Assembly: GCA_003280055.1 (NCBI GenBank)
Contig: QCGG01000003.1
Coordinates: 118,611-182,610, forward strand
DNA: 64,000 nucleotides
Direction: 5' to 3'
Source of the DNA: Prochlorococcus sp. AG-363-P19
GTDB taxonomy: Bacteria > Cyanobacteriota > Cyanobacteriia > PCC-6307 > Cyanobiaceae
Positions 53,331 through 63,055 of the stretch are shown piece by piece; within the stretch, counting starts at the first letter, position 1; every line of letters starts with the position of its first letter. A program made the position numbers and the translations under genes. The notes under the pieces are model-generated. The model was given only the letters and a program-made list of their open reading frames with translations, made no database searches and was not told the origin of the DNA.

Positions 53331-54455
53331 ATGAAATCATTGGTAGTACTCCCTCAGGGCTTTGAGTCTCTTGGAAAAGAGGAACTTCAAATTCTAGGGG
53401 CTAAAGATCTTCAGACAGGCAAGAGAAGTGTCTCTTTTGAAGCTGACAAAGCCTGTTTGTATAGGATTTATCTTCATGCAAGATTGCCATTTAGAGTTCT
53501 AAGAGAAATTGCTCGTTTCAAATGCAATTGTCCAAGCACTCTTTATCAGGGCATTCAAAAAGCTTTTGATTGGGGGAAATGGCTGCATCCATCTCTCAGT
53601 TTCAAAGTTGATATATCTGGTCATAATTCAGGCCTGAAACATAGTCACTACACAGCACTTCAAGTCAAAAATGCTCTGGTAGATCTCCAACGACAGCTTT
53701 GGGGTGAAAGGTCGATGATTGATACCCAATCACCTGAACTTTGTATTCATCTTCATCTCAGTGATAGTTATTCAATTTTAAGTTTGGATGGATCAGGTAA
53801 AAGCCTTCACAAAAGAGGTTATAGGAATGCCATGGGGAAAGCGCCTCTAAAAGAAAACTTAGCGGCAGGGTTAATCCAATTAGCCCAATGGGATCATGAA
53901 AGGCCATTAATTGATCCTTTCTGTGGTTCTGGAACCCTGCTTATTGAAGCGGCCTCTATGGCTCTTGGGTTATCGCCAGGTTTGTATCGAAATTATATAA
54001 TTAAAAACTGGGCAGATTTTGACTTAAATCTTTGGGAGATAGAAAAGAAAAATACACGAATTAAAAAAAAATACTTAAAGTCGCTTCCACCAATTATTGG
54101 TTATGAAAAAGACCCCCAAATCGTCATGCAAGCAAAAGCAAATGTTCAGAATGCAGGTCTCGAGAAATATATAACTATAGAAAATAATGATTTCATTGAC
54201 ATTGAATTACCTAAAATAGCAGGTTTTATTGTTTGCAATCCACCTTATGGAAAAAGGACTGGGAACAATGAAGACCTCTCCTGGCTTTACCAAAAGCTAG
54301 GTTCTTTTCTAAAAAGAAAAGCTTCTGGCTGGCAATTTTGGCTACTAAGTGGTGACCGTTCTCTAACCACTGCTTTAAGACTGAAATGCTCCAAACGTTT
54401 CCCTATCAATAATGGAGGTATTGATTGTCGATGGCTCAAATATGAAATCAGATAA
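53331..54455 (+). CDS. THUMP-domain RNA methyltransferase (RlmL-N-like)
   Basis: 374 residues. N-terminal THUMP-like region (about 1-160) leads to a Rossmann methyltransferase with IDPFCGSGTLLIEAAS (motif I) near 197-212, YEKDPQIVMQAKANV, and the catalytic NPPYGKR near 304. Resembles 23S rRNA m2G methyltransferases of the RlmL/YpsC type; the exact base is not shown. ATG start at 53331. It is read away from ssrA and is convergent with the following small gene pair. Confidence 0.88.
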   Translation: MKSLVVLPQGFESLGKEELQILGAKDLQTGKRSVSFEADKACLYRIYLHARLPFRVLREIARFKCNCPSTLYQGIQKAFDWGKWLHPSLSFKVDISGHNSGLKHSHYTALQVKNALVDLQRQLWGERSMIDTQSPELCIHLHLSDSYSILSLDGSGKSLHKRGYRNAMGKAPLKENLAAGLIQLAQWDHERPLIDPFCGSGTLLIEAASMALGLSPGLYRNYIIKNWADFDLNLWEIEKKNTRIKKKYLKSLPPIIGYEKDPQIVMQAKANVQNAGLEKYITIENNDFIDIELPKIAGFIVCNPPYGKRTGNNEDLSWLYQKLGSFLKRKASGWQFWLLSGDRSLTTALRLKCSKRFPINNGGIDCRWLKYEIR

Positions 54456-54456
54456 A

Positions 54457-54843
54457 TCAGGAACGTCCTAAAACAGCCTTTGTTGTCCTGACCAAACCTT
54501 CAAGGGTTTCAGGTAAATATGGTCCTTTAGCAAGCTGTCCACCAATTCTCAAACTCACACCTGCTAATAAAACATCAACCAATGCGATAAACAGAAAGGA
54601 ACTCTCCCAACTCCAGCTAAAAGCTGCGTGCATCCACATCAAAACAGCTGCTTCAAAAGCAAATAAAGCTAATAACATCAACACCCCACCCATCGCTAGG
54701 AAAACACCACCCCCAATTAATCGTCGCTTCTCTCTATCAACTTCCTGTAATGCAATGCGCACGTGCAAATCCATCACAGATCCAGCCAATGCGGTTACTC
54801 GCGCAGCGGCGCCCAAACCACGAGAACGGTTGTTATCACTCAT
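54457..54843 (-). CDS. Phage-holin-family (DUF1469-like) membrane protein
   Basis: 128 residues with two hydrophobic segments at about 44-68 and 76-97 and charged ends. The N-terminal half (ARVTALAGSVMDLHVRIALQEVDREKRRLIGGGVFLAMGG) matches the DUF1469/holin-like family, which in bacteria is widespread and not linked to phage. Function unknown. ATG start at 54843 shares one base with the stop of the preceding gene, so the two are coupled. Convergent with the methyltransferase. Confidence 0.75.
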   Translation of the reverse strand: MSDNNRSRGLGAAARVTALAGSVMDLHVRIALQEVDREKRRLIGGGVFLAMGGVLMLLALFAFEAAVLMWMHAAFSWSWESSFLFIALVDVLLAGVSLRIGGQLAKGPYLPETLEGLVRTTKAVLGRS

Positions 54844-55334
54844 TAGCTTCTACGCCCTCCAGAAACAACCATACCTATCAATAGACCGATTCCCGCTGCA
54901 ACGCTTACAGCAAGTAGTGGTCTGGCTCTAACAGGACGTTCAATACGAGGTCGAAGAGTTGTGTTTAATTCGTCAAGAAGAGCTTCTAAGCGCTTTTCTA
55001 AAGGTTCGAGATTATCTGCAAACTCACGAGTCTTGTCACCTGCTGTGTCTAACAATTCTTCCAGCTGCTCTCGAATCCTATATGTTGAACTCTCAGCAGA
55101 CTGGTCAGACAGAACTCTTACCATCTCATCAAGACTTCCCCTAGTCGCCTCTAGAGTCTGCTTGGCAACATCAGGCCAGCGTTCTTGAATCCTTGGCAAA
55201 AGACTTTCGAAACGCTCAGCAAATGACTGATCAGGAAAATCTTGATTGACTGCTGAAGAAGCAGCCTCAACTGAAGCCTGAGGATCGGAAGGTGAGGAAT
55301 TCGTCGATTCCATTTGATCCATTTGGTTATCCAA
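54843..55334 (-). CDS. DUF883-like (YqjD/ElaB-type) membrane-anchored protein
   Basis: 163 residues: a Ser/Gln-rich start, a long amphipathic helical part of about 38-130 (ESLLPRIQERWPDVAKQTLEATRGSLDEM), and a C-terminal hydrophobic segment (about 138-158, LLAVSVAAGIGLLIGMVVSGG) followed by RRS. This is the layout of DUF883 proteins such as YqjD, tail-anchored in the inner membrane and ribosome-linked in enterobacteria. The role here is not known. ATG start at 55334; the next ATG (MDQMESTNSS) is an alternative. Confidence 0.7.
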   Translation of the reverse strand: MDNQMDQMESTNSSPSDPQASVEAASSAVNQDFPDQSFAERFESLLPRIQERWPDVAKQTLEATRGSLDEMVRVLSDQSAESSTYRIREQLEELLDTAGDKTREFADNLEPLEKRLEALLDELNTTLRPRIERPVRARPLLAVSVAAGIGLLIGMVVSGGRRS

Positions 55335-55551
55335 AGCCTAGAGAGACCTTTGTCACAAAGGAACCCCTTCCTTTCGTTTTGCTTCCAAGACAAAGAACAG
55401 GGTCATCACTGAAATAAAGCCATTGATTACGCCTATTGGCAAGGTCCTCGAGACTCAAGGAACAGAAAATTGAAGTTAATTTATCTTCAAGCTTATCGCC
55501 AAAGAAATACCTCTAGTGCTAAATGTTTGCAGAACTAACCTTTTTGCAATC

Positions 55552-55689
55552 ATGGAAGTCGGATTATCCGTACTGTTTTTTGCTTCCAGCATGCTCCCAA
55601 ACACCAATCAACAGATGGGAGTCGCTTTTGCAGGAGCTGCAGGACTTCTAGCTATTGCTTTGTGGTTTACTAAGCCATCAAAAACCTAA
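55552..55689 (+). CDS. Small hydrophobic membrane protein, 45 aa
   Basis: 45 residues with two hydrophobic stretches, MEVGLSVLFFASSMLP and MGVAFAGAAGLLAIALWF, ending TKPSKT. A typical short cyanobacterial membrane peptide, not assigned to a family. ATG start at 55552. No coupled neighbour; it lies in the gap between the DUF883-like gene and the frameshifted small gene. Confidence 0.5.
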   Translation: MEVGLSVLFFASSMLPNTNQQMGVAFAGAAGLLAIALWFTKPSKT

Positions 55690-55852
55690 GTCTAAGGTCA
55701 ATAACCAATCCTCATAAGAGTTCTCTGGGTTTCCCTATTTATCTAGGGCATGATTATTACGCCCTGGATTTTTCATGTCTTACATTTTTTGGGCAATAAA
55801 AACAACTTTTATACAAAACCTAATTAAGCAAGCTCAGAGGAAGAAGCTAATT

Positions 55853-56058
55853 ATGTCAATAGAAGAACCCATCCAACCAAGCCTACAAATTCAATTGCAG
55901 GCTGAAAAGCTTTTTCGCCCTATCCAAGACTTTGAGGACATATCAATACTGAGAGCTATTGCATTAGAGCTTTGAGAAATACATCAACAAAACGTGCAAT
56001 TGCAGACTGGGCAACTAGGCGTGTAGCCGAAGCTAAACCCAATTTGATGTCTAAATAA
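55853..56058 (+). pseudogene. Small gene with apparent -1 frameshift
   Basis: Frame 1 starts at ATG 55853 with MSIEEPIQPSLQIQLQAEKL and ends DISILRAIALEL at a TGA at 55973. In the -1 frame from there the sequence continues RNTSTKRAIADWATRRVAEAKPNLMSK to a TAA at 56056-56058. Joined, the two parts give a protein of about 67 residues resembling a picocyanobacterial small-protein family (inference). AGAGGAAG precedes the start. Either a one-base insertion has broken the gene, or frameshifting is used, or the assembly has an indel. Confidence 0.5.
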
Positions 56059-56097
56059 AACCGTGGTCAAAACGAACCTTACCCAAAAAACCACTCA

Positions 56098-56472
56098 ATG
56101 ACTGTTGAGTCCAATAGATGGGTAATTTTAGAGCATCTTAACGATCCAAAGGATCCCATTGGTCGACATTTTGATCTATTACTAGAAGATGGCCAAACCT
56201 GCAGGACATGGCGTCTAGCCATTCTGCCTACTAGAAATACTCCCCCAATAAGGTGTAACAGTCTTCCTGCCCATGGCCTTCATTGGCTTGAAATAAATAA
56301 AAGGGAAGTGTCTGGTGGAAGAGGGTTTGCGAAACGTTTCCTTACAGGGTTTTACAAGGGCGAATTGCCTCAAAACGAAGAAAGTCGTATCAGGATCGAT
56401 CTAATAGGCGAAGAATGGCAAGGGTTTATAGAAATTGATCAGCCTTTTTCACGTCTAACACGTACCGATTAG
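56098..56472 (+). CDS. LigD N-terminal/3'-phosphoesterase-like protein
   Basis: 124 residues. WVILEHLNDPKDPIGRHFDLLLEDGQTCRTWRLA and LPAHGLHWLEINKREVSGGRG match the pattern of stand-alone LigD 3'-phosphoesterase (PF13298-like) domains: a His/Asp metal-binding site near H26/D28, a TWRL strand, and a YEGPVSGGRG-like loop. Those enzymes trim 3' ends in DNA repair; a DNA or RNA end-processing role is inferred. ATG start at 56098. It lies directly before smc. Confidence 0.6.
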   Translation: MTVESNRWVILEHLNDPKDPIGRHFDLLLEDGQTCRTWRLAILPTRNTPPIRCNSLPAHGLHWLEINKREVSGGRGFAKRFLTGFYKGELPQNEESRIRIDLIGEEWQGFIEIDQPFSRLTRTD

Positions 56473-56541
56473 AACACAGACATCACACTTGAGTTTCTCC
56501 AAAATTCCGCTAATCTTCGTCAACTTATTGCTTGAGTCCTC

Positions 56542-59500
56542 TTGGTTTACATAAATCAAGTCGGGCTAACGAATTTCAAATCCTTTGGGGGGTCCATGAC
56601 CATCCCCCTAGAAGAAAGTTTTACTGTGGTCACTGGGCCGAATGGCTCAGGTAAAAGCAATATCCTAGATGGAATTCTTTTCTGCTTAGGACTTGCAACT
56701 AGTAGAGGAATGAGAGCAGACAGACTTCCAGATCTAGTGAATAGCAATGTTTTACGTGATGGCAAAGCTGCCGAGACAATTGTATCTGTACGATTTGATC
56801 TAAGCGATTGGCAACCAGATCCTGCAGAAGAAGGGCTAGATGTTCCTGAGGATGGACCTTGGATCAAACAAGGTCAGAAAGAATGGAGTGTTTCTCGCCG
56901 TCTGCGTGTCATGCCAGGAGGCTCATATAGTTCTAGTTACACCTGTGATGACGAGCCTTGTAACCTCCAGCAACTCCAAACACAACTAAGAAGACTTCGT
57001 ATTGACCCTGAAGGAAGCAATGTAGTCATGCAAGGAGATGTCACAAGGATTGTATCCATGAGCAATCGTGACAGACGAGGCTTGATAGACGAACTAGCAG
57101 GAGTAGCCCTTTTCGACAATCGCATAGAACAAAGTCGCAAAAAGCTTGATGTGGTTCAAGAGCGAGAAGAGCGTTGCCGAATCGTTGAGCAAGAGTTAGT
57201 AGCAGGCAAGCACAAGCTAGAAAGGGACTGTGCCAAGGCACGCAATTATCAAGAGTTAAAAGAAAATTTTCTAACCTCAAGATTGCAGGAGCAAGTGCTC
57301 TCTTTTGAAGCAGAAGAAAAGAACCTAATTAACCTAAAAAGCAAACAAAAGGAACTTCTTATCAAAGAAGGTAAGGATACTAAAAGTATCTCTGAGAATG
57401 AGCAGAAACTAATTTTAAGAGCCAGTGAACTAAAGAGTTTACAAGAGAATGTTAAATCGCTGGGTGAAGATCAGCTCATAAAAGTACAAGCAGAACTTGC
57501 TGGATTAGAAACTCAATCGAGGGAATTAGATCGACAGGCATCTAAACATCAGGAAGAAGGTCAGAAACTTCAAACAATGCGTCATGAACTAGCAAGCCGG
57601 CGCCAAAAACTGCACGAAGAACATGACCATGAAACCAAAGAATCTTCAACTAAAGAACTTGAGTTGGCTGAGACGCGTTGCAAAAATGCTCAAGCAGCCG
57701 TTGAAGTGTCCCGACGAAGACTGGCGGATGTAGCTGGAAAGTCAGGTGAATTGCTAGAGACCCAACAGTTGCGGATTGAAAAAACACAAAATCTCCAAAG
57801 GAAAATTTTTCCTTTGCAACAAGAGCAACAAAAACTTGAAGAGCGCATTGTGCAAGATCAGTCTAGAAAAAAAGAATTGGAATTAGATCAAGAACGGGAC
57901 CAAAAGGAAAATGAAGAAGTTCATGATCAATTAAACCGTCTTGAAACAGAATGGGAAAAACTACTCTCAAATATCACGGCACACAATCAACAACTATCTG
58001 AAACATCTCATACTTTAAATATACAACAACGTACAAAGATTAGACTAGAGAATGAGCAAACAAAACTTGAAAAAGAAATTGCTCGACTTGAAAGCCGTTC
58101 AGAAACGTTGCATGAAAGTCGTGGCACACATGCTTTGCATCTACTACTAAAGCAAGGGTTGGAAGGAATACACGGACCAGTGTCTCAACTAGGCGAAGTA
58201 GAAGAAGTTCATCGCCTAGCTCTCGAAGTCGCCGCTGGAGCAAGACTTGGTCAAATAGTTGTAGAAAACGATCAAATCGCAGCAAAAGCAATCGAACTAC
58301 TCAAAAAGAACCGCGCAGGAAGGCTTACTTTTTTACCGCTAAATCGAATCAGAAAAGCCGATTTAAATATTAACCAAGCATTAAGAAAAGGTACACAAGA
58401 AAATAGATATATCCATTTTTCTGGGTTGATAGATAAAGCTTTCAATCTTGTGAACTTTGAACCAATTTATGCAAATGTTTTCTCCTACGTATTTGGGGAG
58501 ACCCTCGTTTTTAGAGATTTAGATTCTGCAAGACAACAAATTGGGACAAACAGATCTGTGACCCTTGACGGAGAATTACTTGAAAAAAGCGGTGCAATGA
58601 CTGGTGGCAACTTCTCCAGAAAGGGGAGTGGACTTTCCTTTGGTAAATCTATAGACAATGATGAAACAGCTCCCTTAAGAAGAAGGTTGCTAGAAGTAGG
58701 TGAAGCTCTAGTTGCATGCAGCCAAAAAGAAGCTCATCAAAATCAAGAATTAAACAACTTACGCTCTTTGATTAGAAATCTTGAACAAAGGCAAGCAGCT
58801 CTAGATGCGGAAAGAACAACAGCCCAAAAAGCCAATAATCCTGTCATTGCAAGGAGTCACGAAAGATTAGCAAGGTTAAAAGCTCTAGAAGAGGGAAAAA
58901 CAAAGCAAGAAATGGAATTGAATCAAATCAAATCTGAACTGAAGCCAATTTTAATTGAATTAGAAACAATCAATCAAGAGGAAAGAGTTAATCAACCAAA
59001 AGAGAGTGGTGAAGGTTGGGAAAAACTAGAACGTGAATTACAGGATGCAGACTCTGCATTACTAATTGCAAGAAAAGAGAAAGACGAACTAATGAATAAA
59101 GAAAGACAACGTGAGCTCAACCTTGCAAGGTTCAATGATCAAAGTCATTCTCTTAACAAAGAAGAAAATAGATTAAAAGAATCTGTACAAAATCTTGCAA
59201 AATCTCACTTGCAATGGAAAGAACAACAAAAAGACCTGGTTGATCGACAGAACACTCTCGAAAAGGAAGAAAAGTTGCTTCACGAGAAAATTGGGGAGCA
59301 GCGTCGCGCCAGGGACTTAGCCGAAACTCAATTAGCTACTCAACGTGAGAAACACCAAGAAGCTCAATGGAAGCTTGAACGTCTGAAAGATGATTTGGTT
59401 TCTCTTCAAGAAGAATTGCGAAGTGGTGAGCTCAGGGTTCAGGAGCTTCGGAAAGAATTGCCAGCACAATTACCAGAAATTCCAAAAGATATTCGCGAAC

Positions 59501-60150
59501 TTGGTTTAGATGCATTGAGAGTTGAAATGCAAAAAATTCAAAATCGTATGGAAGAGTTGGAGCCAGTCAATATGCTGGCGCTTCAGGAACTTGAAGAACT
59601 GGAAAGTCGCCTAACGGATTTGGGGGAAAAGCTAGAAGTATTAAATCAAGAGAGAGCCGAGCTTCTTCTTCGCATCGAGAATGTTGCAACGCTTAGACAA
59701 GAAGCATTTATGGAGGCTTTTGAAGCAGTAGATAAACATTTTCGCGAAATCTTTGCAAATCTCTCCGATGGAGACGGTCACCTTCAACTAGACAACAGTG
59801 AAGATCCTTTAGAGGGTGGACTAACGCTAGTAGCTCATCCAAAAGGCAAAACTGTTAGGCGACTTGCAGCAATGTCTGGTGGCGAAAAATCCTTGACAGC
59901 ACTTAGCTTTTTATTTGCTCTTCAACGATTCAGGCCCTCACCTTTCTATGCCCTTGATGAGGTAGACAGTTTTCTTGATGGTATCAACGTAGAGCGACTA
60001 GCCTCACTAATTTCTCGTCAAGCAGAAGAAGCTCAATTCCTGGTTGTTAGTCACAGACGCCCAATGATTGGCGCTTCAACTCGCACAATTGGGGTAACAC
60101 AAGCACGAGGATCTAATACACAAGTCGTTGGTTTACCACAAGCTGCTTGA
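56542..60150 (+). CDS. smc: Chromosome segregation protein SMC
   Basis: 1202 residues. N-terminal ATPase head with Walker A GPNGSGKSN near 33-41, long coiled coil (about 170-520), hinge near 525-650 (GIHGPVSQLGEVEEVHRLALEVAAGARLG), returning coil, and a C-terminal head with the MSGGEKSLTALSFLFA signature and FYALDEVDSFLD Walker B. It compacts and separates chromosomes with ScpA/ScpB. TTG start at 56542 opens MVYINQVGLTNFKSF; I see no in-frame ATG before the conserved head. No scpAB nearby. Confidence 0.96.
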   Translation: MVYINQVGLTNFKSFGGSMTIPLEESFTVVTGPNGSGKSNILDGILFCLGLATSRGMRADRLPDLVNSNVLRDGKAAETIVSVRFDLSDWQPDPAEEGLDVPEDGPWIKQGQKEWSVSRRLRVMPGGSYSSSYTCDDEPCNLQQLQTQLRRLRIDPEGSNVVMQGDVTRIVSMSNRDRRGLIDELAGVALFDNRIEQSRKKLDVVQEREERCRIVEQELVAGKHKLERDCAKARNYQELKENFLTSRLQEQVLSFEAEEKNLINLKSKQKELLIKEGKDTKSISENEQKLILRASELKSLQENVKSLGEDQLIKVQAELAGLETQSRELDRQASKHQEEGQKLQTMRHELASRRQKLHEEHDHETKESSTKELELAETRCKNAQAAVEVSRRRLADVAGKSGELLETQQLRIEKTQNLQRKIFPLQQEQQKLEERIVQDQSRKKELELDQERDQKENEEVHDQLNRLETEWEKLLSNITAHNQQLSETSHTLNIQQRTKIRLENEQTKLEKEIARLESRSETLHESRGTHALHLLLKQGLEGIHGPVSQLGEVEEVHRLALEVAAGARLGQIVVENDQIAAKAIELLKKNRAGRLTFLPLNRIRKADLNINQALRKGTQENRYIHFSGLIDKAFNLVNFEPIYANVFSYVFGETLVFRDLDSARQQIGTNRSVTLDGELLEKSGAMTGGNFSRKGSGLSFGKSIDNDETAPLRRRLLEVGEALVACSQKEAHQNQELNNLRSLIRNLEQRQAALDAERTTAQKANNPVIARSHERLARLKALEEGKTKQEMELNQIKSELKPILIELETINQEERVNQPKESGEGWEKLERELQDADSALLIARKEKDELMNKERQRELNLARFNDQSHSLNKEENRLKESVQNLAKSHLQWKEQQKDLVDRQNTLEKEEKLLHEKIGEQRRARDLAETQLATQREKHQEAQWKLERLKDDLVSLQEELRSGELRVQELRKELPAQLPEIPKDIRELGLDALRVEMQKIQNRMEELEPVNMLALQELEELESRLTDLGEKLEVLNQERAELLLRIENVATLRQEAFMEAFEAVDKHFREIFANLSDGDGHLQLDNSEDPLEGGLTLVAHPKGKTVRRLAAMSGGEKSLTALSFLFALQRFRPSPFYALDEVDSFLDGINVERLASLISRQAEEAQFLVVSHRRPMIGASTRTIGVTQARGSNTQVVGLPQAA

Positions 60151-60225
60151 GAATGGTTTAGAAAGGCCCACGAGTGAATATGAATCCAATAAGCTAATGC
60201 CTTCTTCCTCTAAGACCCTCTGCCT

Positions 60226-61275
60226 TTGACTACAACCCAATCCTCTAATGATCCTCTGGCAACAGTGCCAAGTGACCGGCTATGGCTCAGATCAGAGCTC
60301 ATGGGTACTCAGGTCATTACACGTGACACAGGCAGACGTCTTGGCGTAGTTGGTGAGGTTATTGTTGATATCGACAGAAGAGAAGTTATTGCGCTAGGCC
60401 TACGAGACAATCCTTTAACGAGATTTCTTCCCGGTCTTCCTCGCTGGATGCCTCTTGAACAAATCAAACAAGTAGGTGACGTCATTCTTGTTGATTCAGC
60501 AGACTCTCTCATAGAAGGCTTCACCCCAGAACGATATAGCCGAGTTATCAACTGCCAAGTGATCACTGAATCTGGTGATCAACTCGGAAGAGTATTAGGT
60601 TTCTCGTTTGATATTGAAACTGGAGAGCTAACAACTCTAGTAATGGGTGCATTAGGAGTCCCTCTTTTAGGAGAAGGAGTCTTAAGTACATGGGAAATAC
60701 CAGTAGAAGAGATTGTGAGTAGCGGAACAGATCGAATAATCGTTTATGAAGGGGCCGAAGAAAAACTGAAGCAACTAAATAGCGGGTTCTTAGAAAAACT
60801 TGGTGTTGGAGGATCTAGCTGGGAAGAACAAGAACGAGAAAGATATAGGGTCAACCTCGTGCCAGTGGAAAACCAACTCACAGCCGGTCAACAGAATTCA
60901 GAAGAGCAACTAAGAATAGAAGCCTCAACATCCCAAGTCATGGAAGAAGAAGAACTTGAATATGTAGAACTGGACGAAAGAATTGAAGAGGCAAATTTTC
61001 AAAAGCGTTATCTAGATGATATTCCACAAAGGCGTATAGAAAACAAGTACGAAAACTTTGAAGAAGAGCAATTTATAGAGCAAAGTTATGAAAGAATAGA
61101 CAGGTCTATATCAAGCAAGAATAACCAAGAAAATTCAAATCCTTCTATTAGGCAAAGAGTTCAAAAAAATGATGACCTTATAGATATTGAGCCTATAGAT
61201 TTCCTAAAAGATGATCTACCGCAAAGCAATTCAAAGAAGCAATCTAAAGAGAACCAACTAGAAGATCCTTGGTAA
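60226..61275 (+). CDS. PRC-barrel domain protein
   Basis: 349 residues. Two PRC-barrel domains: the first about 22-95 (RSELMGTQVITRDTGRRLGVVGEVIVDIDRREVIALGLR) and the second about 103-180 (SRVINCQVITESGDQLGRVLGFSFDIETGELTTLVM). A long acidic, disordered tail of about 200-349 follows. Such tandem PRC proteins in cyanobacteria are suspected thylakoid or photosystem assembly factors; the function here is unknown. TTG start at 60226, following smc. Confidence 0.8.
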   Translation: MTTTQSSNDPLATVPSDRLWLRSELMGTQVITRDTGRRLGVVGEVIVDIDRREVIALGLRDNPLTRFLPGLPRWMPLEQIKQVGDVILVDSADSLIEGFTPERYSRVINCQVITESGDQLGRVLGFSFDIETGELTTLVMGALGVPLLGEGVLSTWEIPVEEIVSSGTDRIIVYEGAEEKLKQLNSGFLEKLGVGGSSWEEQERERYRVNLVPVENQLTAGQQNSEEQLRIEASTSQVMEEEELEYVELDERIEEANFQKRYLDDIPQRRIENKYENFEEEQFIEQSYERIDRSISSKNNQENSNPSIRQRVQKNDDLIDIEPIDFLKDDLPQSNSKKQSKENQLEDPW

Positions 61276-61738
61276 TGATCTAATCTAATTCTTTTTATTT
61301 CTAAAGAATAAATTTTTGCAAAATATCCTTACCATGTTGGTATAGGAAATAATTAAATATGTTTTCAAGATATTGATCTGAATAGCTTATCTTGTTTCAT
61401 TACGAGCTATTCCATCAGAAGTGTCCTTATGGAAAATCATAGATTTAATGAAATTCCTTCCCAAAATTTTGGTCAGTATAGTCCCAGATGCATATTTAGA
61501 TTTAGAAAAAAGAGTGGCGAATTGCAAAAATTGCAACACAAAATACCCTCTTCTTTCTGATTCCACTATGTTCCAGTAAAGGGGCTCTCCGTAACTCCTT
61601 TTCTAGTAATCAATTTCCTCTGATGTCAAGGTTTTCTTTAGGTTTTGGCTTGATTTAAGTGATCTATCTAATCAATCGAAAAAATATTTTCTGAACTTCA
61701 AGAGAATTTCATTGGCAAATGAAATTCTATAAGCAAAT
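61276..61738. other. Gene-poor region after the PRC-barrel gene
   Basis: About 460 bases between the end of the PRC gene and the convergent LpxB-like gene. It has AT-rich stretches and one 43-codon frame (61429-61560), listed separately with low confidence. No terminator with a clear T-run was seen. Confidence 0.4.
61429..61560 (+). CDS. Doubtful small protein, 43 aa
   Basis: A basic, polar frame (MENHRFNEIPSQNFGQYSPR then RFRKKSGELQKLQHK) with ATG at 61429. Composition is possible for a small nucleic-acid-binding peptide, but there is no family match, no convincing ribosome-binding site and no coupled neighbour. More likely a chance frame. Confidence 0.2.
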   Translation: MENHRFNEIPSQNFGQYSPRCIFRFRKKSGELQKLQHKIPSSF

Positions 61739-63040
61739 TTAAGTTTTCTCAGAATGATTTTGAAGAAAGCTGCAAACTTCATTCGCTAAAGCTTTAATTG
61801 CGCCAGTTTGTCCCCTTAAGGATCTCAAATCCTCCCTCTGACCGTGAAGTCTTTCTGGGGCTGCAAGCCATGCCAATGCTTCAGCGGCGATCGATCTGGG
61901 AGTTATCCGCCCAATTCTTTCAGGAACAACCATTCTGGAAGCACTGATATTCGGCCAAGCCAAAAACCCCCTGCGATTTAAGCGCCAAAAACTCAAAAGT
62001 GCTCCTATGCACCATCTGAAGCCTGGCAAGCGTCCTATAAGGCCAAGGAACCCATCCCAAGCCTGCATAACAATTAAATGCTGCGTAGGAAGAATTACAA
62101 GCATTGGGACGGCTAGAGCGCCAAGCTCAGCAGTATTTGCACCAACTGTTGTAAGGGCTAGATCACACTGCCTCAAACAGGCGTAAGCAGGTTGCTCTTC
62201 TTCTAAAAAAATTTCAGTGCCCGCGACTGTAACAAGTCGTCTAAATGGAAGCCCCTCTAAAGGAGGCTGGACTGATTCAATTCTCGCTGAATATTCAGCA
62301 GCAATAGGATTCTTCAAGCTCGCAAGACTTTGAATTTCCTCAAGACTCGTAGTAGGAGCAATAGGCAACAAAAAATTACAACCTGGCCTAAGCGACAAGA
62401 GATGATCTGCCACCTCCAAAAGAAAAGGCACGCCTACAGAAAGCTTACTTTTTTTAGAGCCAGGCATTAAAGCTACCCATTCACCTTTAGGCAAGGATGT
62501 TTCTGACGATGAAAAAGAAGAAACATCAGCCATTAAATCTCCAACAACAGTGCAACGTGATCGCAAATTTTTCGGAACTCGTTTAACCACATCTTTAGAC
62601 ATCGCAGCTATGCGATCATTCCAACCAGGCCACCGCGCTATCCACTCTGCATAAGTCAAATGTTTATAACCCAGACGAGCTGAAAGTAAAACGGTCCAAA
62701 ATTGATCCCCTCCTAAAAAAACGACCAGTCCCTTACTTGGCCAAGAGCCATACTGTTTTGGTCGTAACAGTAAATTCCAAAATTGTTTCGCCTCACTAAT
62801 CTCTTCGAACTGATTCCATTGCTTTGCAGTTCTCGCCTCCGTGCCAGTTCCATTTGGACAAGGGACCAAAACCAATCTTAGAGATATTTGAGCATCGTGC
62901 ACTCGGGGTCTAATAGGGAATCTTTCATGCAAAATTTCTGAAAGGGGTCGTACCCAAGTAGCCAATTCTCCTGGGCCATTGGACACCAAAACAAGTGCAA
63001 AACCGTTGTCCTGCTCAGAAGCGGTATCTAGTGAAATCAA
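61739..63040 (-). CDS. LpxB-like glycosyltransferase family protein
   Basis: About 433 residues from TTG 63040. Motifs: LVLVSNGPGELATWVRPLSEIL at the N-terminus, VVFLGGDQFWTVLLSARLGYKHLTYAEW, and ALMPGSKKSKLSVGVPFLLEVADHLLS, resembling LpxB (lipid-A disaccharide synthase) and related GT19 enzymes. It probably acts on a lipid-linked sugar; whether it makes lipid A is not shown. The open frame extends upstream to 63094 into the tRNA-Leu, so the first codons there are not a real start. Normal family length is a little lower. Confidence 0.75.
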   Translation of the reverse strand: MISLDTASEQDNGFALVLVSNGPGELATWVRPLSEILHERFPIRPRVHDAQISLRLVLVPCPNGTGTEARTAKQWNQFEEISEAKQFWNLLLRPKQYGSWPSKGLVVFLGGDQFWTVLLSARLGYKHLTYAEWIARWPGWNDRIAAMSKDVVKRVPKNLRSRCTVVGDLMADVSSFSSSETSLPKGEWVALMPGSKKSKLSVGVPFLLEVADHLLSLRPGCNFLLPIAPTTSLEEIQSLASLKNPIAAEYSARIESVQPPLEGLPFRRLVTVAGTEIFLEEEQPAYACLRQCDLALTTVGANTAELGALAVPMLVILPTQHLIVMQAWDGFLGLIGRLPGFRWCIGALLSFWRLNRRGFLAWPNISASRMVVPERIGRITPRSIAAEALAWLAAPERLHGQREDLRSLRGQTGAIKALANEVCSFLQNHSEKT

Positions 63041-63055
63041 GTTTTCATTAACAAA

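Noticed and set aside
54457..54843. Holin-family name taken as a sign of prophage
   Set aside because: The family is widespread in bacteria and no other phage gene is nearby.
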